Shown here one piece after another: positions 25,193-38,891 of a DNA stretch of 64,000 bases (the stretch's first letter is position 1; each line of letters starts with the position of its first letter). Below the pieces are notes generated by a model. It searched no databases, had not been told where the DNA came from, and saw only the letters and a list, made by a program, of their open reading frames with translations. The position numbers and the translations under genes were made by a program. The DNA is from Triglochin maritima (lineage: Eukaryota > Streptophyta > Magnoliopsida > Alismatales > Juncaginaceae), in NCBI GenBank assembly GCA_963682175.1, contig OY821771.1, positions 34,802,201 through 34,866,200 on the forward strand, given 5' to 3'.

Positions 25193-28100
25193 ATGGCGCC
25201 TGCGCAGGTGCTGCCTAATCCCGGCTCTTCTTCCGCCAGGAAGCAGAATCTCGAGGCCGGCAAGCGGCGTGTACGTAATCTCGATCTTAGCTTGAAAATT
25301 CGATTCCTTTCCCCCCTATGGAACCCTAATTTCGGTGTGTGTGAGTTTGATTTGGAAGATTGACGTTTCTTTTCGTTGTTTGAACTTTGGTTCCGATGTT
25401 GAAAACGCATGAAAGGCCGCCAGTTTCGGAATTGTGGTTTTATTAAATTTGGTTTTTCATTTAAATGTTGTTTGGATTTGTTTGCAGCTGGAAGAATTTC
25501 GTAAAAAGAAGGCGGAAGAAAAGGATAGGATTAGGAAGGCTGCATTGGCCAGGCAGCCGCCCCCTGCCGATGCTGACGTGGCAGAGAAGTCCGTGCATGA
25601 AGGTTCGATCAGTGGATCCAAGTCCGATACGGAGAGTGTACCCACTTTGAGATATCCCGAACCGGCTGTTGTCTCTGGAGATAACTCTGCCAATTCTTAT
25701 GTTGATGGTGAGGTGGGCCTTTCAAGTGGAGTCAATGCAAATAGTGTTCAAAGTTCCAAGAGTGAAATACAGAGTAGTTTCAAGGATGAGGAGTCGAGTA
25801 TGTACAGGAGTTCTAGCCTCTCTGGACTTATGAATGGTTTTGCGGATGCTTGGCGAAGCAAGAACAATGGATCTACGAATTCTCTTTCTGAGTTGGTCTC
25901 CAACGGATTGGTCAATGATAACAGCATTGACCGCCCCAGGTTTTTTTCTACAATTGAAGGTGACTCGGATGGTTATGGGAATTTGGCGGGAGATAGCAAA
26001 GGTTCTGAATGGTCTTCCCATAGGAATGCAAGTAATTTGCCTGTTGAAGCAGATATCATCACCAGTCAAGTTAATGGTGGCATCGGCAACGCTGCTGCAA
26101 GTAATAATAGGTTTGATAGAAACAATGGTAATAATTCCTTTCAAGTTTAAGTGAGACGTGGACCTTTTTTTATTGGTATTGAGTTGTGTAGTTAATGATT
26201 TATCTTTCTTGGCTGAATGTCAATGTCTTAACCTTAACATGTCATTTTCATTGCTTCCTGCTTCCTAAGAAAATATATACAAGTGAGCATGCTCATTATC
26301 AGGAGAACTTCTGCCAGGTAGCTTGGATCAGGAAGGCAATATCGGTTTTAATACAGGAGGAAGTAAAATAAGTGATTCCATCAATCGTCATCTGAACAAT
26401 GAGAATACAGCTTCGCCTACAAATTTGCCTTTTTCCGCGGATTATAGCTCAACGTCCACTAGTTCCTTAACTCATACTTCATCTCCTGCAACAGCTTTTG
26501 GGAGTGGCTCTGTCCGATCTCGCCCATCATTTCTTGATTCTATTAATCCTCGCCCCCCTTCAAATTCTAATTTTGCATCCGCGGAGTCTGTGAAACCAGA
26601 TCCAACTGTTCGGCTCAATGTAAAGTCTGCAAGTGAAGAAATTCAGTTGACGTCTTCCTCTCAAAGGCCATCTATTTTCCATGATGACCCTGAGCTTGTT
26701 GTAAGAATATTCTCTTGGTTTCCTTGGATTATGATTATTAACTCTCCATTTAGGCACTGATCACAGCTATTGGGACAGAGTCACAGAAATGATAACACCG
26801 GTCTTCAGATGGAGCTTCCGTCTACTAAGGATGACAATTTTGCCTCCTTAGAGCAGGTATGGGTTCCTTCAGTGCTTTTCTAATTCCCTTTTCAGGAACT
26901 TCACATTGATTTTCAGTTCAAATTGCTATTCGCCTTACCGCTAAAAAAGCTGTTTTCCTTACTCCAGATCAGCATCCTAACTAAAAAAAGAAATTATATG
27001 TTGAGGACAATGTATAAGCTGTTGAACCATCAGGATTCTATCCAAAAACACTGTTGTACTGGAAGATTGAAAATATGCCACCCATGTTTCTTTTCTGGTT
27101 ATTACATACACACTATATAATTGATAGGTTAGGTTAAACAGACAATTCTAAGAAAATCTAAATTTAAATTAAAAGTCTTGTAGCTAAAGTTTCCTAGACC
27201 ATTTGTGAGTGTTCGTTTGCAAGTAAAGTTTCGTAATAGTTGCGTGGGTACTGGGTGTCAAGATGAGCAACTTCAAACTGAAATACACTAAAAATTAAAT
27301 AAAAAAGTGAACACGACCTGGACAAGATTGAAGCATTGTGAATATTTTCCCATCAGAAGAACTCATTTTGACGCCAAATATTAAAGGGGTCATAGTAAGT
27401 TGGTGATGATATGCACATTTGAGTGTTAGTGTATGAAGTTCCAATTCCCAAACACATTAATATCTACCATTTGAAAGAGATCTTGAATTTTAACAGAGAA
27501 AATGGTTTCATGTTACCAGCCAAGCATAGTTGTAACAGGATAGTATCACACTTGGATGTCGTCTACACAGCTCATGATTGCGTTCCTAATTACTATGTTA
27601 CCAATGTCATTTTTGTGCTCCAAATGTCTTCTTCTGATGTAAAATTGGAGTACATGCGGATTATTAGGAATGTAGATGGTGAAGGATATTTTGTCGTATT
27701 CTTTTAAAGTTTGGCAGGGCTAGACATCTACGTTTTGAGAATAATAATGTTTGATGTTGTAACACTGTCCAGTATCTAGAGACAGGGTTGTCTTTGACTG
27801 ACAATGCAATGTCATTGCTTTGTCTTGTACAGTTGTGGTGGGTGCTAGGAAGCATGAATATTTGTACACCCTTATCATTATATCAAATCTGTATCAGATA
27901 CAATACTTCTGGATACATATCAAATACTTCAAGTTGAATATCCTAATTAAATCATTTTAGTTTTATTCTGTTGTAATTTTGAAATAAATTCCAAAATAAG
28001 GTGTTGTGACAATACTAATAAAGTATAAGGAGTTGTTGCAATTCGTCATTATTTAATTGTAAGTTTGGAATCAAGCTCTCACCTGTAGTCGAGACATAAA

Positions 28101-31100
28101 TATTGATTATTTTATATGAAACTTGTGGTTAATACAACACATACATTGCTGTGATAATTTAGTATTAATATTAAAATTATGCTTGGTTAAGAAGTCGAGA
28201 GGATAATAGCGACAAACAGAAGATGGAGTGAGGTGGCAACTCTTTTGCCGTCATAACACCCCTATATATACGGAGTATCATTTGAAGAATGAGAATGATT
28301 ATGAAATAAAAGAGATTCATCTCTCAAGTGAAATTTTGATATGTTGTGATTGAGATCGGTCGAGTGAGATGGTGATGGCATATGAGAGATGATTTTAGAG
28401 ATAGCTAGAGATAATGGTTCCACGTTGTGTTGTCCCAACTCGTCTTTGGTGTGTGACCTTAGACGGGAATGGTCGTTGTAGCCTGGAGGGGAGACCGCCA
28501 CATAATCCTTCGTCGCACCCGGATATGATCCGAGAGGGGCGGAAACTTTCCTTAAGGTCAGTGAATACACGCCTCGACCAGATAATTATTTATTTAGTAT
28601 TTGCGACCAAGTCTAGTACGCCAAATTAGAGTAATAGTTTCTATACTTTCATGCAATAATCCCAACGAGTCCCGCATGACTTTTTTTGAATATGATATAA
28701 GAAACGTGTAGTAGTACTGTTTGTTGGAATTTTCATCACTAAAAGCTTATGGGTTCATTTTTCTAGTAAAATTTATTGGAATATTAATAAACATGTATAT
28801 ATATATCATTGTTTTGAAAACCGGACCGGACCGGCCGGTCCGACAGGTTCAATCGTGAACCGGAGGAGGCCTGTCCGGTCCGGTTTGCCCCCCAAAACCG
28901 TTTTTTGCCAAGAACCGGGCTAAACCGGGTTGAACCGGCGGTTCAACCACCGGTTTAGGAAAAAAAACTCAATTATGTTTTTTTTATCGGTACCCGATTA
29001 TGTATTCAGTTATTCGATTACTACATTTCCAAAAAAAAGCAAACCCAAATCTATACCCTAACCCTAGAAATGTTGATATTGTAGATGTTTTGAATACTTT
29101 TTTCTTAATAAATATAACTATTGTATCTATAATTTATATTTATGACATCATGCTGATGTCACCTGTTCAACCGGTTCGATTTGGTCCAACCTCGGTCGAA
29201 CCTCTGAACCTTTGAACCTTTGACGTTGCCGGTTCAACGTCCGGTTCGGTTTTGAAAACCTTGATATATATATATATATATATGCATGTTTATTAATATT
29301 CCAATATAGGGTAAACTACATAATACTTATGTGATATTAAATTTAGTGGCAATGTAGCCTTTCGTATTGTATTTTTGTTTTATGGAAGATAATTTATCCA
29401 TGTTCCATACCATGTCGTTCCTGTATACCATCTGTATATATGCTTCATGGTATATTTGTATGCATGTAACATAAAACTTTTTTCAGTGATTATTGTTACT
29501 GACATCTTTATCGCCTCCCTTTTATTTTTATATTTACTTACTCTTCTACAGTACATTGAAGACCTGACCCAAGAAAAATTTTCTTTGCAACGGGCTCTTG
29601 ACACTTCGCGTTCTCTAGCTGAGTCCTTAGCTTCTGAAAATTCTTCCTTGACCGATAGTTTTAACCAGCAGGTCGGTTTTCTGATTCTATGGTCTATGCA
29701 TCTTTATCTTATTGTAGTTGTATAACTTTTGTCCCTCTTTATTGCGTTTTGATTGGAACAAAAATAATCTTATTGAATGGAAGAGCATACATTGTAGAAA
29801 GATATATATGTTTATGTAATATCAAACTAGATATCCTTCGACGGGTGTGCGTGGAAGGAGGCGATTTATGTGTTCGAACCATGATTCTTAAGAAGTTTAT
29901 TTTTTAGTCTACTCCACTTAATGAGTTAGAAGACTTCGTTGTTGTGTCAATAAACTTCAGTTGCCCAGCTTAACCACGAGTGTTGGCTTATTGGTGAGGG
30001 AATAAACTACCATTCTCAGGGAAATGAGTATTCTCAATGTTCGTAAAAGGTTAATCTGTGCACATCTAAAATTCTAAGGTACACTAAGTCAAGGTTATAG
30101 GCATGGTCTATAAAAGGTTAGTCTTTCTTTTGTCTTTGTTTTTGAATCCGAAAAGTCTACCACTTGCTTTAGCAGATAAGAATGTTGTGAATCTCAAAAA
30201 AATTGCTCAGATGGCTTTGATACCATTTGCGTTTTATCTCTTTTGTTTGGTCAGGTAATATAGTTTGACGACTTAATGCACCTTCCAAATATTTCTGTCC
30301 TTTGCGCTCAGAAGCTTTTTTTAGTATCCTAAACCTAGTGTTGTTTATTGATTTATAATTGTATATTCATATGTTATGTTTTGTTTAGTTAATTGTGGGT
30401 GTGAATGTTGGTTTCTGTTTACAGGGTAAGGTAATCAACAAACTCAAGTTAGACATGGAGAAATTACAGGAGGAGATAAGAGCTCAAATGGTTGGTATTT
30501 TCTTTTCTGTAAAGATGATGCATGATAGGGTCCTTTTAATCTACTACAAATGTTTACCATTCCTTAATTTTGTGCTTTCCTGTTTATAGGCGGCGTTCGA
30601 TGCTTTGAAGATGGAGTATACAAATGCACAACTAGAATGTAATGCTGCAGATGAACGAGCAAAAATACTGGCATCAGAGGTTATCGGTTTAGAAGAAAAG
30701 GTAAATTTATGTACTTCACATTCATATATACCTTACCAAGATTTTAGTACTTGCGCTGAGCCACTAACATTGTTATTGGTTGGATCTTTGAATCTTTAAT
30801 CTTTATCCATCTTTATTTTGAGGTTTCTTTTTAATCATAGATTTGGCAAAAGTTAAGTGTTTCTATTATTCAAAATTGACTGTAATGTACATTTGTGTTT
30901 GGGGGGCATGCTTATGCTTTGATTCTTATAGCCTTCTATATCCCGTGAAAGTTTTATGACATTTTCTCTACATTTTTTCATGTGGTTCCAAATTGTTACA
31001 TGGTTTTTTCATACTGTGTAGCTTAAGTATTTGGTTTTCTTTCTAGACCCTCAAAATTGGTATAACTATCACTTTGTCGGCGTTCAGATCTTATGCTGGT

Positions 31101-34100
31101 TGACATTAAGTGCAGATTTTCTGGAATGTAGACTGCAAATAAGTATCATTACGTTTAAGTATTCGTTTTTGTCGGTTGGTTCTTTGTAGTAAACTGTGCA
31201 ATTGTTTTCCTGCAATTCTTATTAGTAAACTTTCTTGTAGGCACTCAGATTGCGATCTAATGAATTGAAGCTGGAAAAGCAGTTGGAAAATTCAAATGCG
31301 GAGGTTTCTTCATGCAAGTATGTTATATTTCCTAAGTGTGTGGTAGAAACCAGATTGGTCTGTCCTAATTATGTTTTTTTCCTTCAATTGTGATGCCCTT
31401 TTTAAACAGCAATTTCAAGTTAACAAGCTACTGCAAGCTGCACTTCCTTTTTTAAGTGTAAAGTTTAGTTTTTTTAGGTTATTTGCTTATATTCTTTTCC
31501 AATTATGGAAGAATTGGTAAGATAAATGCATAATTGAACAATAATTTTATTATCGATGTTTGTTTTCTAGTAGTCCTGGAAGCATGATAATAACCCAATG
31601 CTATCCTCTTGTAGATTCTCTTTATTGAGTACAGTAAGTGTATTCTCTTGGCAAAAATATATGCAAATGTCTAAAATCACCCTTATTGAGGACTTGATGA
31701 CTGTAAGGTATTAAGCCTCGAAACACTAAAATTAAACATGGAGTTTGTTTAATATCAGCCATTTGGAGTCCGGAGATTGTATACTCAAATTAACTATAAG
31801 AATTTACTTGAGCACCACAAAAATCTCAATTCATGCAATCAACCTAATGCTCTTATGTGTTCATTGTTTGTAGGAACAAAATGAATATCATCATATCAGC
31901 AACAAATAAAACTTGTTCAGGATTAACAATTGAGTATTAGGGTCTCGATTGTCTTATAAGTCATTATATGATACTCATGAAGGAAATGGATTTTGTATGA
32001 AAAATATTTGTAGCTTTATGGTTGTGGTTGACAGTTGAAATTATAGATTGCCGTCGGTGTTGTTTTGCTTAATTGGAGCTCCTGTATTGCACCACCACTG
32101 GATGCCCAGGGTGGCCTCAGTAATATGATCTACCATTGAGACGGTTTTGCGTTAGTAATTAGTGAAAAGCACACTATAGGACAATGGAAGTTAATATTTT
32201 GTCTCCTGACAGCAAGGCGTATGCATCCTTTTTCTTAGATACTATATAATATAGTTTGCCAATTCTGGTCAAGTTTTTTGTATGGCCTTCCTTTTATCGC
32301 TCACGAGTCATGTCCGTTCTCTGCAGACGTAAACTGCACAGCCTTGAGAAAGAACATCGTGATTTTCAATCTACAATTGAAGCTTTCCAGGAAGGTAGTG
32401 TTGGTCATGACTCATGAACATATTCCCTGTGGAGTTACTACAATAGTTCCTTTTTTTATTTTTTAGTGGATGTTATTTTATTTTTCAATTTTATGCATTT
32501 CACTGACATTGGATTATACTATTATTTGCCTTCAATGTGATGCATAAAGAGTCTTGTTTATGATAACTTTTTTTTGATTGGTTATGATACTGTTATAACT
32601 AGTATCAAATGAATGTTGTATGTAAGTAAAAACATGCCATTAATATTCAGAAAGTTTGCCATATTTTTGGTACCACAGTTGGGCCATTCGAAAATTTAGT
32701 GTTTACCTCATGCATTCAAGGAAACCTTGACCAAATCATATGACTCATGAGTGACAATTGATGTGGTTTTGCAGTACCATATCTTCTAATATGTTACGTT
32801 TTATTAATTTTCATGTGTTATGTCTTTGAACCTGAAGTACTTATATTTTGATCATTTAGCCAAATTTATATCTATCTGGTCACACACTTGTGACTTTTGA
32901 GCAATTATGCAGATATATTATTTATTTTTATAAAATGCTTATCTTTTTTTTTCTAAATATTTGTACAACTTGCTCGATAATGTAATCGATAATTAGGAAT
33001 CAATGAGTTGATGTGCTATACAAGTATAAATCGTATATTTTTAGTACTACGGTACTGCAGTTGGATTTTATTTTTGTTACGTTTTTTTTCAGTTGGTACA
33101 GTAGGAATTTAGTAGGGGTATGCTAGGACAAAGTTACCTTGCTATTGTTCTGATTTAGATACACTTTGTCTCATGTAGAGAAAAAGCTCTTGCAATCTAA
33201 GCTCCGGAAAACATCTCAATATGGAAATCTTGTTGAAAACAGTGGTATGGATGCTAAAAAAGATGCATGCACGTCTACAGAGGATTTGGGTATGTATCTC
33301 CTATCCTCCAATTTATCCCATGTTTTCTCATGCTTTTCTAGCCTTTTCCGTGCTTGATTAGTGTTACATATGCATAATGGGGGTTATAGCATTTTCCTTG
33401 ATGTGTTTAATTGTAGGAGGTTATGAATTGAACTTTTAAAGAAAATTTACGATATAGTTTGTTGCATGGTTGTAAGATCCAAGTGCTAGAGAATTCTGTA
33501 TAGAAAATTAAGGTGTTTCTTTCTAAGAAAATAAGCGGTAGGACTGATAAAGAGGTTCTATTAACTGAAGGTGCGTTAGTGAGATGGTTGTGGCTCATGT
33601 CGTTCTTTTTCAAATACTTATTTTGAGAAAATAGGTTTACTCTTTTGTTATTTTCTTTATTGTGCTATTATCAGCAAGATGCTGTGAATGATAGCATCTG
33701 GGTTCTGGTGGGTTGGTCTTGTTGTTGGCACTTAGGTGTATTTCACATCTTATGTAATATCTAATAATTTTTTGTATATGGGATACCTACGAAAAGGTCT
33801 GAAGACGCTTTCATGTGGTGGGAGCCATTTGAGTGGGGTTAAAACTGGATCTGAAAAAACATGGGTGGGGTTAAAACTGGCCAATAATTATCTTTCCAGA
33901 TGAGATAACTTTATGGTCAAGCTTAACAGTGACAAGTTTAAGGAAAGTGGAAGTGGTTGAGATACTGTGGGTTGTGAGTGGGCTGAGAGAGGACAAGAGT
34001 ATTACTAGGTTTCTGTGAAGTAAGAAAGATAAAAAGAGGTGCTTTTAAGAGGCATTGGTCTCTAATGGGATCTCTGATACCATGTTTTGGAGAGAATGAT

Positions 34101-37100
34101 TGAAGAAGAAAGGGAATACGGCAGAAGAGAAGTTTTTTGTTAAATCTTTCATAGGTTAGGGCTGCATTCATATACCATTTACTTTAGGAAGTATGCTATG
34201 TGAATGAGAACCAAAATTATTGAGAAAAAATTCATTTGTACGCAAAGGAATCAAATAGAACAACTTTTGCCCTTAGTCATAGTCCAAACCTGTGCCTGTT
34301 GGTCGAGAAGCCCTAAAGATATGGTATTCCCTGAAGATGGTCAAGGATGATGAGCAACAAACAGCATGACTGCTGCATCTGACACTTATGACCGCAATTA
34401 TGGTGTTGTGATTGGTAGTGTCAAGGAATGTGTGCATTCATTGACTCCCAAGTCTCAACCATTTTATATGCTAAAAACCGTCATGCTCATTATTATTTGG
34501 TTTTTGGTTACTTTTGTGATTTTGATTGCGGTTGGAACTCCCAAGGGTATTTCTTGCTTAAAAATCAACATGTTTAAAACTCATAATGAAAAAATTGCCT
34601 TTTAATCTTTGTACAATTACCTGACAGATTCTGATGAAGAGCTGCAAGAGACAAGAGCTTTGAAAAATCCATCGGATGAACTAGGATCATCATCTATCAT
34701 ACCAAAAGATAGCACCAGTTTTTCTTCTCATCATAACATACAGTCTTCTTTTCCCGAAGGGATTGCCTCTATACCAGACGATCAAAGAAAAATGATCAGC
34801 AACATTAATTCTTTGATTTCTGAGGTGAAGGTTCCTGTTCCCTCTTAAGTTGATCTTTTCCTTTAGCGTATTAGAACATCAAATACGTTTATTTGTGATG
34901 TTTTCCATGTATTTATTTTCTCTTTTGCTGTATCAGAACAGCTCTCCCTTCTCTCAATAATTAATCATTGCATTTTCTCGTTCAGTTAACATTGGAGAAA
35001 GAAGAGTTGAGGCGGTCATTGGCATCTGAGGTGTCTATGAGCTCCAAACTGAAGGTAATATTATGCCCCTTGAGAATCATGCAATAATATTTTTATGTCA
35101 ATTTGGCTTCTCTGTACTCTGTAGTTAATTGTTCATGAATCGTATCACATACACTGAATTGTCTGATGTGTTATGCAAGCATGAAAGGTCATAAGTGCTT
35201 TTCTGATCTGCGTTTGCCTTTTTTCGTAAATGTTTGGTGTCACTCATGAATTAACTGTTACCTACTTACCTGTCTGGCCTCTCAAGAGGCTTGAGTGACC
35301 TCTGCCACTTTGTCAGTGACTTGGTAAACCCCTTACCTAGCATGCATGCTAAGGAAGACATGATTGATAATAGGCCCACCTGAAAAAAAGCCATTATCAC
35401 AGTAGTATTGCACCATTGATACCTGGCCAACAGGGGATGAGGGGATAAAACAAAGACACTGTAGTTTTCAAAGGTGTGGAACTGAAATATTCTTGAAACC
35501 CATTGTCTTGTCCTTGTGCTCAACTATTTAGTGATGCATGAGCTATTCGTAGGTGGTGGCGTAGGTCACCATAACAAAAATGTAAACTTGTAATCGTTTG
35601 GAATAAATTCGTGATTGTTGGAAGTACGTGAATGTAGTCTTCAGCTCTTCACTTAAGCCAAGGTTGTCTTCACTTAAGCCAAGGTTGCTCAAGCAGCCTA
35701 AGCTGTCTGTACCTCTAAAGTAACAATGTTCCGTTGTTTTTTTTGTTTTATGGGGATGCTTCTGCTTATCTGCTATGAGGTAATCAATAACTATATTGTC
35801 TTTTCATACATATATATGATAATAATACAAGTTTGATCATAAGAATGACAGTATATCTGAACCGTGGAGTTTTGTTGCTATTGTACATAATTTTCTTATT
35901 GTTCTAGTAGGGTACATACTTTTCGTCCTCTTGGAATGGTTTCTTATTTCACCTAGTATTCTTACTATTGTCTTCGTATTTATTTGTGTGAAGGATTTGA
36001 ATAAGGAGCTCTCGCAGAAGCTTGAAGCTCAGACACAGAGATTAGAGCTTTTAGCTGCCCAGAGAATGGCCAACGAAAATGTTCAGATTAAGTCTTTAGA
36101 TACTCAAACTATGCGTGATACAACAGAGTATGCTGATGAAGGAGATGAGGTAATTGAAAATAAATTATTCAGTTTCAGTAGCTATAAAGTTATTGTTTGT
36201 CTTTCACTTGCAGAGTATAAAATCTTATATGCTAATGTCAAATGTTGATGTGCTTAGTTGATTGTACTTGTTTGATTATGCTCTGCACAATTTCAAATTC
36301 ATTTGGTTTGATGCACATGGTTACACCTGACGATGTGATTTTATTTATATTTTGAAGTCTTTTTTATCCTGACCTGCTTTTATTATTAGGTGGTAGGTCT
36401 TGCTTTTTTTGGATAGGTAGATAGTAACTTTTACTGTTAAATATCAGAAAAATTACTTCTAGAATGATGAATTGCATGCCAAACCCACTGCTGATTAGTA
36501 TAAAATTTGTTGAGGATCTAGAGATGAGTTGTGTGATATTGTATCTCTTGGGGGATTAAGACAGGATAATTTGAGTGTGTGCCTCTTGGAATGGGACAAA
36601 AATGATATGAGTGCATTATTATTAGTGCATGTGTGCCGATTATGCTTTTTTTCTTCTCAAAGCTGCAGCCGTTTCATCTGCTGGATGATTTTTATTTAGC
36701 ATTTAGACAGTTTCTTTTCGTATTAATTATCAAAGAATTGTGAATTAACCAGGCCATAGTTAGGGATGAAAATGAGTTGGCTTATAAAAATTTGCACCTA
36801 TGACTTAATTACAGCTGTGGCTATGAACATGACTTAACATGTTTTCATTATAGGCTTACTCAAATGAGAGAACTATTTTACCAGTTATTTTACCTATTCT
36901 TTTCTATAATTTTTCGAATCATAACTATATAATTCAAAAGTCTAGCAATCTATAAGCATTTTCAGAGATCTTCATTGTGAAGGCAATTTGGTCAAGATTC
37001 TGACATCTATTTTAGGAAGTTATGTCCCATAGTTAGTGTTGGACCATACAATATTGGTGAATCAGTTGCTTTTTGGTTATGAAGTAATTCGCTTGATAAA

Positions 37101-37247
37101 ATTGTGGTTTCAATGGGATAGCACGATAAGTACAGCAATTGAAACTCGTTGCCCTTTTACTATCAGGTTGTTGAGAGGGTTTTGGGATGGATCATGAAGC
37201 TCTTCCCCGGAGGTCCAGCAAAGCGCCGGACAAGCAAGCTTCTATGA
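25193..37247 (+). CDS. BLI: BLISTER-like coiled-coil protein (Polycomb-interacting)
   Basis: Fourteen exons can be joined with consistent GT-AG sites and phase: 25193-25270, 25488-26127, 26303-26700, 26767-26856, 29552-29671, 30425-30490, 30590-30700, 31241-31317, 32327-32394, 33179-33289, 34628-34824, 34986-35054, 35994-36149 and 37167-37247. They total 2262 nt, or 753 residues; Arabidopsis BLISTER is slightly shorter. The N-terminus MAPAQVLPNPGSSSARK, then EAGKRRLEEFRKKKAEE across exons 1-2, and the C-terminus VVERVLGWIMKLFPGGP with KRRTSKLL are family hallmarks. Residues 1-402 are Ser/Asn-rich and probably disordered; about 403-700 is heptad-rich coiled coil. In the family, BLI is a plant-specific protein that binds the PRC2 subunit CURLY LEAF, represses stress-response genes and has also been linked to IRE1 signalling. 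Intron 4 (2.7 kb) holds a transposon. Exon 11 has two possible in-frame donors. Exact splice sites are inferred. Confidence 0.88.
28807..29263. mobile_element. TIR element in BLISTER intron 4
   Basis: The left end CATTGTTTTGAAAACCGG and the reverse complement of the right end, CAAGGTTTTCAAAACCG, form an inverted repeat of about 17 bp with three mismatches. The inner flanks are CCGGACCGG-rich. Both sides border TATATA repeats, so the target duplication cannot be defined. No coding capacity. It is one of several CCGGTCCGG-rich non-autonomous elements in the window but has different termini from the hAT MITEs at 24138 and 46803. Confidence 0.7.
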
Positions 37248-38886
37248 TTTTTTTTTGTATGGAAGGACAAAATGGCAGATCATTACAATATGGTGTTCCT
37301 GTATATTCTCATCCATTATTGTACCATTCTTTGTTATAGAGAAAGAATATAGCGAACGAGAAAAATGTTTCCGAGTTCAATTATGTTATTTGTTCCCACA
37401 ATCGTAGGACATGGAATAAAGAACGTGGCCTTGTCGTGCTTGTTACCTTTGTACGTTGTTACGTTGTGGGAACTCTGTCGATAAAATATCTCGACACATG
37501 TTTGCAGTCAATTGTGAATACGAACTTTCTGAAGGTGATGTGTTAATGTCTGTGATGTTAATCTAATATAATGAAATTTTTTGGTTGATGCTTCCTGTAC
37601 GTTAAGCTCATCGATATTTCTGAGCGAAATGCTTAAATGTTAGCTCAAAGTTTTGATTTTTTGTTGATTTCATGGTGTTGAAAGTTGTAATATAGGAACC
37701 ATAGCAAATAACAATATAAGCCTGTTTTCATTGGAATATTGAAGCACAACTCTCTCACGATTAAAATAAAAATTCTTGATTTCCTTACGGGTGTTGGTTC
37801 GAAGAAAGTGGTGAGGTATCTAGAAGCTCAATTCCAATGCTTTTTAAAATAAACAAATTGTGTAAAGAAAATATTGAAGTTGAGTTATCCATTATTATTT
37901 TTCTATTTATGTTGTTTATGCCTTATCATTTGAATTGTGGCAGTCACCTCTACTTAAAATATCTAAATGTTGATGTGGGTAGACATCCTCGATTAAATCC
38001 ACATGCCTGAAGAGTTTAGGCATTTCGTCATTGCAATAAAAGTCTTTTGCACATCAAAAGTGCGTATTTTGTGTTTTCATTATAGATTTCAAGAAAACAA
38101 AATTCATTGTTGATTCCCGTATGCTAATGTAGATCTAGCATAATCACGGCAAATGTAGTGGTTTTTAATATGACGAGACTTCACTTATAATTAGGATGTA
38201 TTCATTATCAAAAAAAGAAGGATGCATCTATCATGTGAGTGAGGAATAATATGTGAATTTTTGTGTGGAAAGAGAATAGTAGGTATCTGGATCAATATTC
38301 ACATATTGAATTAGGTGATTGAAATTGATGTGATCATTAGATTTATTGTGAGGAATTAAAGTTTAAGATTTCTAGGAGATTGATGATTACTATATATTAC
38401 AGCATGCAGAATACGTGCACAATATGCATGCGGACGTGTACAAGTCTTTTAATTCATGTCTACTGTTTTGTGATCAGATTGCCGGGACATGTAGAGAAAT
38501 ATGTTCGAAAAGCTCAAGAACAATTATTATATCATGTCAGCTTGATTTGAAGCATTTTTTCAAAGCCAATAATTCCATGTTGGCTAGCTCAACCTGTGGC
38601 ACAAAATTGTAATGGGTTGATTTTGTAAAATCTTTATTGATTTTTCGAGCATAAAATTGCATTTCATCAACAACTAATATTTTTCTAGTGAATTTATTTG
38701 AAAACCTGCTTGCACATGTAGTTGGCAACATCACAGATTGTCAGCTAAGCTTTCATTTGTGATTATTTTCATAAACTGCTTGGCCTTTTCACCCCAAACC
38801 AGCTACTCATTAATTAAAAATTTGTGGATCGATCTAAATGAGTTATGCAAGTATCGTATCTCTTGAAGGATCAAAAGTGGAGTATT
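37248..38886. other. 3' UTR of the BLISTER-like gene and spacer
   Basis: The first 330 bases are T-rich and end with AATATAATGAAATT near 37566, a plausible plant poly(A) region. The rest is AT-rich; short open frames at 38415-38734 look like chance. Confidence 0.4.
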
Positions 38887-38891
38887 TGAGT

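Noticed and set aside
26701..26760. Continuation of BLISTER exon 3 to the stop at 26758
   Set aside because: A GTAAGA donor at 26701 and an acceptor before 26767 allow exact joining to exon 4 in frame and the family protein continues, so this is intron; retention remains possible.
28200..28640. A structured, GC-richer block in BLISTER intron 4 as a possible separate gene
   Set aside because: Frames on both strands are short, no family is recognisable and it lacks element ends; it may be an old transposon piece.
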